This document shows, piece after piece, positions 16,480 through 25,590 of a stretch of 64,000 nucleotides of DNA. Both the position numbers and the translations under genes were made by a program. This DNA is from JANQIO01 sp043585095. Lineage in GTDB: Bacteria > Pseudomonadota > Gammaproteobacteria > Pseudomonadales > Halieaceae. A model generated the notes under the pieces. The model had not been told where the DNA came from. It ran no database searches and saw only the letters and a list, made by a program, of their open reading frames with translations. Position 1 is the stretch's first letter. Every line of letters starts with the position of its first letter. The stretch covers positions 1,178,001-1,242,000 of the forward strand of contig CP121321.1 in assembly GCA_043585095.1 (NCBI GenBank). The letters run 5' to 3'.

Positions 16480-18900
16480 TTGACAGAAAAAATCCGGATA
16501 GCCATCGTCGGTGCAGGTCCCGCAGGCTTGAGTGCAGCAGTTCGTGCCGCAGAAGCATCAGTCTCTCATCTGCTTCTCGAAAAGTCCCAGAAGCATGCCG
16601 ACACGATTCAGAAGTATCAGAAGGGAAAGTACGTGATGGCTGAGCCTAACGTATTACCTCTCCGTAGTGGCATGCCCTTTCAGCAAGGTACCAGAGAAGA
16701 CATTTTGGAAGGTTGGGCACATGCCCTCGACCGGCACTCGGTCAACGTCCGTTATGGGGCAAACGTAAGCGCTATCGATGGCCGGATGGGTAGTTTTAGC
16801 CTTACGCTCGATTCTGGCGAGATAATTCAAGCGGAAAATATCATTCTTGGCATAGGCGTACAGGGTAACCTTCGCAAGCTTGATGTTCCGGGTGGCGATT
16901 CTGATTGCGTTCAATACCAATTGGATGATCCTGATGAGTACAGAGACGAGTCCGTGGTCATAGTGGGGGCCGGGGATGCCGCCATCGAAAATGCACTTGC
17001 TCTATCCAGTAGCAACAGAGTTGCGATCATAAACCGGCGCGCAGAATTCTCCAGAGCGAAAGATGGAAATGTCGCCGCGATAAGCTCCTCCATAGAATCT
17101 GGAGAAGTAACCTGCTTCTATCACACCAGCCCCGTGCGGCTTGATCAGGGCGATTTTGACGGTGCGCCAGCTCAGCTGGTGTTATCGACAGCGAAGGGCG
17201 AGGTATCAGTTTCGGTTAACAGGGTAATTGCGCGCCTTGGAGCAGTACCACAGAGGGCTCTGGTGGAGAGCTTTGGCGTAGAGTTCCCTAGCCAGGATCC
17301 TAACGCGCTTCCTGAGCTATCTTCTCGGTATGAGTGCAATGTCCCCGGCATGTATATCATTGGAGCACTCGGAGGCTACCCACTAATAAAACAGGCTTTG
17401 AACCAAGGCTACGAGGTTGTGGAGCACATCCTTGGCAATAAGGTTGATCCAGCAGACCATCCGCTCCTTGAGGAAAAATTCAAGGTACTCCCGTACCAAT
17501 ACGAAGTGCAAGAAATCCTGTCTATGATGCAGGATCGAATCCCCATCTTTAGCGAGGTCAACTCGTTAATGTTCAGGGAGCTGATTCTAGGGTCATCGGT
17601 GCACGCACCGGCTGAAGGGGCATTAATCTTCGAAAAGGATGATTACACCAATACTTTTTATACAATCGTCAATGGTAGTGTTCAGGTTGAAGTAGCTTCA
17701 GGGCTTACCGTTACAGTCGGTCAAGGAGAGTTCTTCGGGGAAATGGGTCTGATCTCCGGCCGCCGCCGATCTGCAACGGTGCGGGCGGGTCCGGAGTGCG
17801 TGCTAATTGAGACGCCACGGCGCGCGATGAATAAGCTTTTGAGTTCAGTAAATGCGTCGCAACGAGCGCTCGATGAGACCTTTATCGTAAGAACGATACA
17901 GTCCCGCTTTGCCCCCCAAGTGCCAATCGAGATTCTACGGCCAATTGCAGCGGCGGCACGGATTAATCAATACGATGCTGGCGAGGCGATTTTTATTGAA
18001 GGCGATGAGGCTGACTCACTCCATATTATTCGCTCGGGTTCAGTCTCAGTCGCAAGGCGTTTCCAAGATAAAGAGATTCCTATCGCCTATGTGGCTGCCG
18101 GGAATTATGTTGGTGAGATGGGGCTGCTTGGTAATAGCACGCGTTCAGCTACGGCGCGAGCATCAGCGCGGACGGAAACCGTGTCTCTTGATGCAGATGC
18201 CTTCAATATACTCTTGGATAAAACACCGTCTCTGCGGAACGAAATGGAGGCCGAGGTACGAACCCGCACTCAACAAAACGTGCGGATGCGCGGCGCGGAC
18301 GGGTCGGGAGACGTTCTCAGTTTTCTTATGCAGCAGGGTCTCGGTGAGGCGACAGACGTCCTACTTATCGACAAGAGCCTATGTGTAAACTGCAATAACT
18401 GCGAGATAGCCTGCGCTGAAACGCACGATGGTACTTCGCGGTTGAATCGCAGAGCAGGAGCAGTCTTCGCGGAGATCCACGTTCCTACGTCTTGCCGGCA
18501 TTGTGAAGACCCGCAATGTATGAAGGATTGCCCCCCTGACGCCATCCATCGCGCGCCATCCGGGGAAGTCTTTATCGGAGACAACTGTATTGGTTGTGGT
18601 AACTGTGAGCAGAACTGCCCGTACGGTGTCGTTCAGATGGCTCACAGATCGCCGCCAAAGCCTGGTTTTTGGTCCTGGATGCTTTTCGGGGCGGGCCCCG
18701 GGCCCGGACAGAGTGTCGGGGATGTAGCATCAGACTCAGATATAAAGAAGGCCGTAAAGTGTGATATGTGCAAGGACCTCAGCGGAGGTCCCGCATGCGT
18801 GCGTGCCTGTCCGACTGGTGCGGCGGCGCGAATTTCACCTGAAGATTTTGTTAGCGAGGTGAGTCTGCGGCTGCCTCATGGTAAGGGACGTTCTGGATGA
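16480..18900 (+). CDS. Flavin oxidoreductase / double cyclic-nucleotide-binding / 4x[4Fe-4S] fusion
   Basis: 806-residue soluble cytoplasmic fusion; start TTG with AGAGGA and AGGCGG upstream. Residues 1-320: thioredoxin-reductase-like FAD/NAD(P) domain (GAGPAGLSAA near 10, VGAGDAAIENA near 160, TrxB-like VPGMYIIGALGG). About 340-450 and 480-600: two cNMP-binding domains, each keeping the Glu and Arg of the phosphate-binding cassette (FFGEMGLISGRRRSATV; VGEMGLLGNSTRSATA). About 630-790: four cysteine groups (CVNCNNCEIAC, CRHCEDPQCMKDC, CIGCGNCEQNC, CDMC..C.RAC) as in DmsB/NrfC electron-transfer subunits. It could pass electrons between NAD(P)H and a membrane quinol/cytochrome partner under cAMP or cGMP control. 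First gene of a seven-gene operon; substrate and direction are inferred only. Confidence 0.88.
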   Translation: MTEKIRIAIVGAGPAGLSAAVRAAEASVSHLLLEKSQKHADTIQKYQKGKYVMAEPNVLPLRSGMPFQQGTREDILEGWAHALDRHSVNVRYGANVSAIDGRMGSFSLTLDSGEIIQAENIILGIGVQGNLRKLDVPGGDSDCVQYQLDDPDEYRDESVVIVGAGDAAIENALALSSSNRVAIINRRAEFSRAKDGNVAAISSSIESGEVTCFYHTSPVRLDQGDFDGAPAQLVLSTAKGEVSVSVNRVIARLGAVPQRALVESFGVEFPSQDPNALPELSSRYECNVPGMYIIGALGGYPLIKQALNQGYEVVEHILGNKVDPADHPLLEEKFKVLPYQYEVQEILSMMQDRIPIFSEVNSLMFRELILGSSVHAPAEGALIFEKDDYTNTFYTIVNGSVQVEVASGLTVTVGQGEFFGEMGLISGRRRSATVRAGPECVLIETPRRAMNKLLSSVNASQRALDETFIVRTIQSRFAPQVPIEILRPIAAAARINQYDAGEAIFIEGDEADSLHIIRSGSVSVARRFQDKEIPIAYVAAGNYVGEMGLLGNSTRSATARASARTETVSLDADAFNILLDKTPSLRNEMEAEVRTRTQQNVRMRGADGSGDVLSFLMQQGLGEATDVLLIDKSLCVNCNNCEIACAETHDGTSRLNRRAGAVFAEIHVPTSCRHCEDPQCMKDCPPDAIHRAPSGEVFIGDNCIGCGNCEQNCPYGVVQMAHRSPPKPGFWSWMLFGAGPGPGQSVGDVASDSDIKKAVKCDMCKDLSGGPACVRACPTGAAARISPEDFVSEVSLRLPHGKGRSG

Positions 18901-18931
18901 TGCTCGGTCGTGAAAACATCATTGATTACTT

Positions 18932-19801
18932 ATGTTTAACTCGCTACTAAGCTACCAATCAGGGCGTTGGTTATGGCGTTCGTCTGGTTTGGCACTACTA
19001 GCTATCGCACTTTACGGCTGGCACGACCCCAGCGAGCCGCCTAACGGCGGTACGTGGCTTGGCTATACGCTCGGCACTGTCGGCGCAGTCTTAGTGATTT
19101 GGCTTATTTGGCTTGGTCGACGCAAAAGAGACTACACATCAAGTCTGGGCACCGTGCACGGTTGGACCAGCGCGCACATATACCTAGGCACGGCTCTTAG
19201 CATCGTGGCCACGCTACATTCGGGATTCCAATTCGGCTGGAACATCCACACGCTTGCTTATGTGCTCATGATGATAGTTATTGTGACCGGCCTTTATGGG
19301 GTTTGGGCTTACGCTCAATTTCCCTCACTCATGACTGAGAATACAGGAGGGAAATCCCGCCTGAGTCTCTACACGGAGCTCGCAGAACTGGACCGCCAGC
19401 TTCAGCGCGTGGCAGAAAAGTGTGGTCAGGAGTTAGTCTCGGCGATAACTAGCACGCTGGAGCGAACCAGCGTTGGCGGGAGTTGGCTCGTTCAGTTGAA
19501 GCAGGGAGACCTCTCTGAGGTGCAGCTCCCTGGGAGAAGTCTCTCGAGCAATACAGGCATGCAATCTACTATCAACTTCGTTATTGAGCAGCTTAGTGCC
19601 AGTCGTGATGGTGCCCAAGGGGAGGCCCTGCGAGAACTATCTACGCTTCTTGGTGATCGAGCACAGCTACTAGCGCGCATCCGACGAGATGTTCAGCTGA
19701 GTGGTCTGATTCGGATTTGGTTGTATATACATGTGCCATTAGCCTTTGCCTGTCTTGCAGCACTAGTCGCGCACATTCTTTCAGTATTCATATATTGGTA
19801 G
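18932..19801 (+). CDS. b-type cytochrome-like inner-membrane protein
   Basis: 289 residues with five predicted helices (about 16-31, 45-62, 77-98, 105-128, 262-289) and a soluble, largely helical insert between helices 4 and 5. Histidines placed for haem ligation lie in or near helices: H76, H82 (VHGWTSAHIYLG), H96, H106 (LHSGFQFGWNIHTLAY), H267 and H281 (IHVPLAFACLAALVAH). This fits a dihaem b-type subunit that links the soluble oxidoreductase encoded upstream to the multihaem cytochrome encoded downstream. No close named family recognised. 31-bp gap before it, 7 bp after it. Confidence 0.75.
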   Translation: MFNSLLSYQSGRWLWRSSGLALLAIALYGWHDPSEPPNGGTWLGYTLGTVGAVLVIWLIWLGRRKRDYTSSLGTVHGWTSAHIYLGTALSIVATLHSGFQFGWNIHTLAYVLMMIVIVTGLYGVWAYAQFPSLMTENTGGKSRLSLYTELAELDRQLQRVAEKCGQELVSAITSTLERTSVGGSWLVQLKQGDLSEVQLPGRSLSSNTGMQSTINFVIEQLSASRDGAQGEALRELSTLLGDRAQLLARIRRDVQLSGLIRIWLYIHVPLAFACLAALVAHILSVFIYW

Positions 19802-19808
19802 AAATGTA

Positions 19809-21560
19809 GTGCGAACACTGATTAGAACGGTTGACGTTAATTGCAGCGAGCCTGAGGACCGCTGCTTTTACGGAAGTATTCTGAGCATAGGGCGAGCGAC
19901 AGATCAGGAGCTTCAGCTCCCGGATCAGCACTTGCCCTTAAGCTTTTGCGAATTGGCTTTAGGCGATTCTTACATGCACTTGAGCGTGACAGGAGAAGGA
20001 GCCGTCCTTGTCAATGGCCGTCGCTGTCGAAGCGCGAAGCTATCCATCGGAGATTGTGTTGACTTAGGCGCAAGCCGACTGGTGCGTATACCGGCTCCCA
20101 AAGGCTACGATGACGCACTCGAATTTCGTCCTGCGCAAAAAAGCGGGGAAGATAGTGCCCATGGAAGCAGATTTCGCCAAGACCTCGATGGCGGCATGGG
20201 ATACCGAGCTTTATCGTGGTCTTTTGTGGGACTAATTCTCACTTTGTTTTTTATATTGCCGAGCATGGTACTAGTCGGCGAGGATGAAGCGCAGTTCATC
20301 CGCACGAGTCCTTTACCCGATGACTCTACTTGGTCGTCAGGACCCCTCCACTCCTCTCATCGATTCATCGGCGACGACTGCACAGCGTGTCACGTTGACG
20401 CGTTTGGTTTGGTGCGAGATCAAGAGTGCGTGGCCTGCCACACCGGGATATCCAACCACGTGGACCCGATGTTGCATAAGGTCTCCGATCTTAAAGAGGC
20501 GCGCTGCGCAAGCTGCCATAAGGAACACAACGAACCCTCGGTACTGGTGCAGCGAGATCAGAGGGAGTGCGCGAGCTGTCATGGCGACCTTGAGGCGCAT
20601 GTCGACGGTTTGGTTAGCCTTGCGAACGCCACTGACTTCGCTTTAGATCACCCGGAATTTAAAGTGTCTCTTCCGCGTGAAATGGATGGACAGCGACTCT
20701 GGAGCCTGGAAAGAGTTGACGTCGGCGCGGGGCATCCCATAGAGACCTCTAATCTGCTCTTCCCTCATGATTTGCATCTAGCTGCTGACGGCATTGAGGG
20801 GCCAGCGGGAGTCGTCGCACTCCAGTGTGACGATTGCCATCGCACCGACCGCGCCGGTTCCTACATGAAGCCGATTTCAATGGAGCTGCACTGCGCCGAT
20901 TGCCACCTTTTAACGTTTGATCCAGCTATGCCTAAGCGACAACTGCCTCATGGCGAGCCGAGCTTACTGCTCCCCATATTAGAAGAGTACTATTCAAAGC
21001 ACATTCTCTCTTTGGCAACCCGCGAAGCAAGGCAGCCAGTCTTCAGCGCGAAACGTCCTGGCGGCGAAACGCGCAGAGAGGCAGCATTGCGCCAAGAGGC
21101 TTTGGGACTTGCCGAGCAAAAAGCATTGGAAGCCTTGGAAGATATCCTCGAGCGCACTACCTGCGTTACGTGCCACGAGGTCAAGCGCATGCCAAATTCG
21201 GGTGCAGATCCGGTTTGGTACGTGTCGCCCGTGAAGCTTCCTGTGACTTGGATGCCGAAAAGCATCTTTGATCATAAACCACATGAAGCACAGTCGTGCA
21301 CGAGCTGTCATGAAGCAGACAAATCTGAAGCAGCTACAGACGTATTGATGCCAGATATAGCTACTTGTCGCGCTTGCCATGGTGGTCAAAAGTCAGAAGA
21401 TCTCCTGATGTCAAGCTGCATCGACTGTCACGAATTCCACCTACCGCAGCATGGGCTAATGCGAGCCGAGCTGAGTGAGGAATCATTGCCAAACGGGGCA
21501 TCGGAATTAATGACACAGTTGCTTACTAATATCGAGGATGAGCAGGGGGCAAGCCGTTGA
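19809..21560 (+). CDS. FHA-domain, membrane-anchored decahaem cytochrome c
   Basis: 583 residues, start GTG. Residues 1-110 have an FHA-like beta-sandwich (ILSIGRATDQELQLPDQHLP resembling the phosphothreonine-binding loop, then VLVNGRRCRSAKLSIGDCVDLG). A single helix at about 136-157 follows, then ten CxxCH haem sites to the C-terminus: CTACH, CVACH, CASCH twice, CDDCH, CADCH, CVTCH, CTSCH, CRACH, CIDCH. With no signal peptide, the FHA part should stay in the cytoplasm and the haem part face the periplasm. An FHA sensor joined to a multihaem wire is unusual. Overlaps the next gene by 4 bases. Confidence 0.85.
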   Translation: MRTLIRTVDVNCSEPEDRCFYGSILSIGRATDQELQLPDQHLPLSFCELALGDSYMHLSVTGEGAVLVNGRRCRSAKLSIGDCVDLGASRLVRIPAPKGYDDALEFRPAQKSGEDSAHGSRFRQDLDGGMGYRALSWSFVGLILTLFFILPSMVLVGEDEAQFIRTSPLPDDSTWSSGPLHSSHRFIGDDCTACHVDAFGLVRDQECVACHTGISNHVDPMLHKVSDLKEARCASCHKEHNEPSVLVQRDQRECASCHGDLEAHVDGLVSLANATDFALDHPEFKVSLPREMDGQRLWSLERVDVGAGHPIETSNLLFPHDLHLAADGIEGPAGVVALQCDDCHRTDRAGSYMKPISMELHCADCHLLTFDPAMPKRQLPHGEPSLLLPILEEYYSKHILSLATREARQPVFSAKRPGGETRREAALRQEALGLAEQKALEALEDILERTTCVTCHEVKRMPNSGADPVWYVSPVKLPVTWMPKSIFDHKPHEAQSCTSCHEADKSEAATDVLMPDIATCRACHGGQKSEDLLMSSCIDCHEFHLPQHGLMRAELSEESLPNGASELMTQLLTNIEDEQGASR

Positions 21561-23737
21561 TGCGAATCCTGGTCTCAGCCTGCGGCGTGATCATCTTGGC
21601 CTTGGCTGGGTGCGGAGGCGGCGATGGTAGACGAAACGCTGAGATCCTCTCCCAGCAGAGTGGCAGTGCGGCAGTCTCAGGCGGCGAGGCCTCAAGGGTT
21701 GCAGTGTCTTGTGATGGGCAATGCGCGGCGACACCGCACCGCCTGACGGCGGTGGACGTGAAGCAAGTGATAAGCCAGGTCGTGGCTGAAGCAGTAGAAC
21801 GCAGACTTTCTGGCACTGTTGCGGTGGTCGATCGCGTGGGCAGGGTGCTGGCTGTCTACGCAATGAACGGCGCAGGACGCTTTGTTACCATAACCTCAAG
21901 TGCGGATGGCAGCGCTCCTGTGCTAGGAGGCCTTGAGTCAGTTAACATCGTTCCTGCCGAGCTGGCGGCTATTTCGAAAGCTATTACGGGTGCATATCTA
22001 TCCACCGAAGGGAATGCATTTAGTACTCGCACTGCCTCCCAGATCATCCAGGAACACTTCAGCCCCGGGGAGTTCAACCAGCCATCTGGCCCACTTTTCG
22101 GAGTGCAATTCAGTCAGCTCCCTTGCGGTGATTTCACTAGTCGCCATGTTCTCGGCATGCAGCCAGGCCCCGGTCCCCATCGCTCGCCCCTCGGCTTGGC
22201 CGCTGATCCCGGCGGCTTTCCTCTTTACAAAGACGGGACGCCCGTGGGCGGTGTTGGTTTTATCGGTGACGGCGTTTATGGCCTTGATAAAAATATTAGT
22301 GACTTTGACCGTGATCTTGACGAAATTGTTGCTCTAGCGGGCACCGTAGGGTTTTCTGCCCCCATAAATCGTCGCGCGAACGTCATTACTGTGGCGGGTA
22401 AAACCTTGCGATACTCTGACTGGAGCACCGCGGATCTTTTGAGCGGTATGTCCTCGGGAGCAAGTCTTGATGCGCTGCTATCAACGGGCTCAGGGGAGCT
22501 GGTCCGAGTATCCGGCTACTACGATGGCACTGCAGTGCTCTCAGGCTCCGCCTTCGGTCACGGCAACTCCGGAGTTCGTAGAGCGACTCAAGGTACCTTC
22601 CAGAATTCCTCTCAACAAGATATTGATGCCTTTATTTTTGTCGATAAAAATAATGCAAATCGCTTTCCCGCTGCAGCGGGTACTGATCGACCTGGTGGTC
22701 TTACTGACAATGCGTTGACGTCTGCCGAAGTTCAGACGCTGTTGGAAGAGGCGATTAGCATAGCCGGCCGTTCTCGGGCGCAAATTCGCCGACCGTTGGG
22801 TACATCGGCTCAAGTTACGGTGACCGTTGTGGATACGAACGGTGCAATTCTGGGCATGGCAAGAACACCAGATAGTCCTGTTTTCGGCGCTGATGTGTCA
22901 ATTCAAAAGGCGCGCACTGCCGCTTTCTTCTCAGGTACGGGACGTATTGGCGGTGTCGCGCCGGCAGACGTACTGCGTGCACTAGCGCCGCCCCGTTATC
23001 TTGCGCCAGTCACAGACATTGGATCGGTGGCGAGGGATATCTCTGGCAGTCTCGTCAATGCGCTTGCAGAAACGTCCCCACTTGGCAATCCAGCGCCTAC
23101 TTTTCCGGCATATCTCGCAGCGGTACAAAGCTTTCTTGGAAATGAAAAGGCGCTAGAGGATGATGGCCCGGCGGTAGCCTTTGCTGATCGCTCTGGAGGC
23201 AATCTCTCCCGCCCTCATTATCCTGACGGCGTAGTCGGCAACCCTCCCGGCCCTTTTTCGAAGACCGCGGGGGAGTGGAGTGTATTTTCTGTGGGGCTCC
23301 AGAGCGATTTGGTCTACAACGGAATCATTCAACATGTGGCACATGTCGCGTTAAGCGGTGAGAGCCCTGATGTGGGGTCTAACTGCACGGGCAATACGGG
23401 CTTTGATCCCGGAAACCTGTTCCAGGAACACGCTGAAGGGAGCGGCCTAGCCAACGGCATTCAAATCTTTCCCGGCAGTGTGCCTATTTACCGCGGTGCA
23501 ACGCTCGTGGGCGGTATTGGCGTATCCGGTGACGGAGTAGATCAGGATGACATGATCTCGTTCCTAGCAGTCCATAACGCAGCACTTCGCTTAGAACAGG
23601 CTATCAATAACGCCCCGGTGGCAATCCGAGCAGATCAGCTGGCGCTTCCAGGGCACTCTGAAAGACTGCGCTATGTTAGCTGCCCTCAAGCACCCTTTAT
23701 TGACTCTACGGAAGACAGTGTTTGTGACGGTAAGTAA
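21557..23737 (+). CDS. Lipoprotein with two HbpS/GlcG-like (DUF336) domains
   Basis: 726 residues; start ATGATG, with a lipoprotein signal ending ILALAGC (Cys19). Two copies of the HbpS/GlcG fold are visible: LTAVDVKQVISQVVAEAVE...TVAVVDRVGRVLAVYAMNG near 60-110, and LTSAEVQTLLEEAISIA...VTVTVVDTNGAILGMARTPD near 390-440. Both continue with the family's G(V/I)G(V/F).GDGV segments later in each half. Family members bind haem or small cofactors, so a haem-binding or redox-accessory role beside multihaem cytochromes is plausible but unproven. Most members are about 140 residues; this one is a large tandem form. Confidence 0.8.
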   Translation: MMRILVSACGVIILALAGCGGGDGRRNAEILSQQSGSAAVSGGEASRVAVSCDGQCAATPHRLTAVDVKQVISQVVAEAVERRLSGTVAVVDRVGRVLAVYAMNGAGRFVTITSSADGSAPVLGGLESVNIVPAELAAISKAITGAYLSTEGNAFSTRTASQIIQEHFSPGEFNQPSGPLFGVQFSQLPCGDFTSRHVLGMQPGPGPHRSPLGLAADPGGFPLYKDGTPVGGVGFIGDGVYGLDKNISDFDRDLDEIVALAGTVGFSAPINRRANVITVAGKTLRYSDWSTADLLSGMSSGASLDALLSTGSGELVRVSGYYDGTAVLSGSAFGHGNSGVRRATQGTFQNSSQQDIDAFIFVDKNNANRFPAAAGTDRPGGLTDNALTSAEVQTLLEEAISIAGRSRAQIRRPLGTSAQVTVTVVDTNGAILGMARTPDSPVFGADVSIQKARTAAFFSGTGRIGGVAPADVLRALAPPRYLAPVTDIGSVARDISGSLVNALAETSPLGNPAPTFPAYLAAVQSFLGNEKALEDDGPAVAFADRSGGNLSRPHYPDGVVGNPPGPFSKTAGEWSVFSVGLQSDLVYNGIIQHVAHVALSGESPDVGSNCTGNTGFDPGNLFQEHAEGSGLANGIQIFPGSVPIYRGATLVGGIGVSGDGVDQDDMISFLAVHNAALRLEQAINNAPVAIRADQLALPGHSERLRYVSCPQAPFIDSTEDSVCDGK

Positions 23738-25565
23738 GAACCAATCCATTGTTTTCGCAGTGCTTGCAGCCCTCAGCTCTTTAGGGATTTCAGCGGCCCC
23801 CATGGTTGACGAGGCATCTGCAGAGAGCAAGGGCTTACGACCCGCAAGCGATTACTGCGTGGCTGCGCCCAAAATCAAAGGACGGCGACCAGGCGACGAG
23901 AATAGTTCAGGTTCCCCAAGGCTGGAGTATGAACTGCCATCTTGCGATCTCACGCGAATAGCGCCCTATACTGCGGCCATGGAGTTGGGGCCTGCTATGC
24001 CCGATCGATGGCGAATCGTGCAGGCACTTGGCTATGAAGAGCAACTCTGGAATCCGTACGATGGCCACAATCCCATAAAGGGTGACGTGCCTATGTGGGG
24101 AGAAGACTGGTTTTTCTCGTTAACTGCTGTTTCGGATACTTTAGTAGAGCATCGGCGCCTGCCGGTTCCAGTAGGCGTATCCACCACCGCCGGACCCGAA
24201 AGCCTCGACTTAATCACCGAAGGGCGGTCAACCATCCTGAATCAGCAGCTTCTAACAGAGTTTGTTCTGTATAAAGGGGATACAACATTCCGTCCTCCCG
24301 ACTGGGAGTTCCGGTTTATTTCCGTCTTAAATTTTCAACGCGTCACATTCAATGAACGCAGCATATTGAAAGTTACCCCCAACGGTGGGAATGATGAGGG
24401 GCAGGTTCGAGTGCAAAGTATGTTCGGTATTCAGGGCCTTTTCGTTGACAAGCATCTGCGAAACGTTTCTGATCGCTATGATTTTGATTCCCTTCGTGTC
24501 GGCATTCAGCCTTTCGCAGCAGACTTTCGTGGTTTCCTTTTCCAGGATCAGCAGCCTGGGGTTCGACTGTTCGGAACTCGGTACAACAACAAAGTTCAAT
24601 ACAATCTGGCTTGGTTTCGCCGCCTTGAAAAGGATACGAATATAGGCCTGAACAATCTATCTGAGGATATTCGTGACGACGACGTTTTCGTCGCGAATCT
24701 TTACCGCCAGGACATGCCCATTCTTGGGTACACCTCCCAGCTGACAGTGGTCCATAACCGGAATCGAGAAAAAGATCAGGTGAAATTTGACGATAATGGT
24801 TTCATTGCTCGGCCTGCGTCTTTGTTCGGTGGACGCGGCCGCAATTACGACATTACTTATCTTGGCTACAACGGAGATGGGCACTTAGGCCGCATAAATC
24901 TAACGGCAAGTATGTATTACGCTTTGGGGAAACAGACTAGTGACCGCATCCGCAACGAAGAGGATGAAATCGAAGCGAGCTTTGCCGCTTTTGAGGCGGG
25001 GTTTGACGATAACTGGATACGTTATCGCCTATCAGGGCTATATGCATCGGGAGACGGCGACCCGTTTGACGATAAGGCTCAAGGATTTGATGCCATCTTT
25101 GAAAACCCGCTCTTTGCTGGTGCCGATACCAGTTTTTGGATTCGTCAGCCAGTCCCCCTGATTGGCGGCGGCGTAGTCAACATCTCCGGGCGCAACGGTA
25201 TTTTGAACAGCCTGCGCAGCACAAAGGAGCAGGGGCAGTCCAACTTCGTAAATCCTGGCACGATTCTTCTGGGTTTAGGAATGGACTTTGATATCACGCC
25301 AGAAACACGCATCAGCGTAAACGCTAACCAACTTTGGTTTGATGACACCAGTGTTCTTGAAGCGGCAAGAAATCAAGGCAATATCAGGCGAGAGATTGGA
25401 ACTGATATTTCTCTTTCTTTAGTTTGGCGGCCTCTCATGAGCCAGAACATCGTGTTCCGTTTCTCGGCTGCGGCACTTCTTCCTGGAGATGGTTTTGAGG
25501 ATCTGTTTGGTCGCAGTGAATCTACACCTATTTCCATTTTGGGCAACATGGTACTTACCTTTTAA
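23724..25565 (+). CDS. Outer-membrane beta-barrel protein of the redox operon
   Basis: About 613 residues from GTG 23724 (GGAAG ribosome site 9 bases upstream); the open frame reaches back to 23673, but only the later start gives a proper signal peptide (SIVFAVLAALSSLGISAAP). The mature part has alternating hydrophobic strands with many Tyr, Trp and Asp residues (VQYNLAWFRRLEKD, GRINLTASMYYALG, NWIRYRLSGLYASG) and ends in Phe, all typical of a barrel. By position between two multihaem cytochrome genes it could be the porin sheath through which a cytochrome crosses the outer membrane (MtrB-like role), but no sequence motif of MtrB was recognised. Confidence 0.78.
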   Translation: MTVSKNQSIVFAVLAALSSLGISAAPMVDEASAESKGLRPASDYCVAAPKIKGRRPGDENSSGSPRLEYELPSCDLTRIAPYTAAMELGPAMPDRWRIVQALGYEEQLWNPYDGHNPIKGDVPMWGEDWFFSLTAVSDTLVEHRRLPVPVGVSTTAGPESLDLITEGRSTILNQQLLTEFVLYKGDTTFRPPDWEFRFISVLNFQRVTFNERSILKVTPNGGNDEGQVRVQSMFGIQGLFVDKHLRNVSDRYDFDSLRVGIQPFAADFRGFLFQDQQPGVRLFGTRYNNKVQYNLAWFRRLEKDTNIGLNNLSEDIRDDDVFVANLYRQDMPILGYTSQLTVVHNRNREKDQVKFDDNGFIARPASLFGGRGRNYDITYLGYNGDGHLGRINLTASMYYALGKQTSDRIRNEEDEIEASFAAFEAGFDDNWIRYRLSGLYASGDGDPFDDKAQGFDAIFENPLFAGADTSFWIRQPVPLIGGGVVNISGRNGILNSLRSTKEQGQSNFVNPGTILLGLGMDFDITPETRISVNANQLWFDDTSVLEAARNQGNIRREIGTDISLSLVWRPLMSQNIVFRFSAAALLPGDGFEDLFGRSESTPISILGNMVLTF

Positions 25566-25590
25566 GGAGACGCTTGGGCGTTCAGAAACT

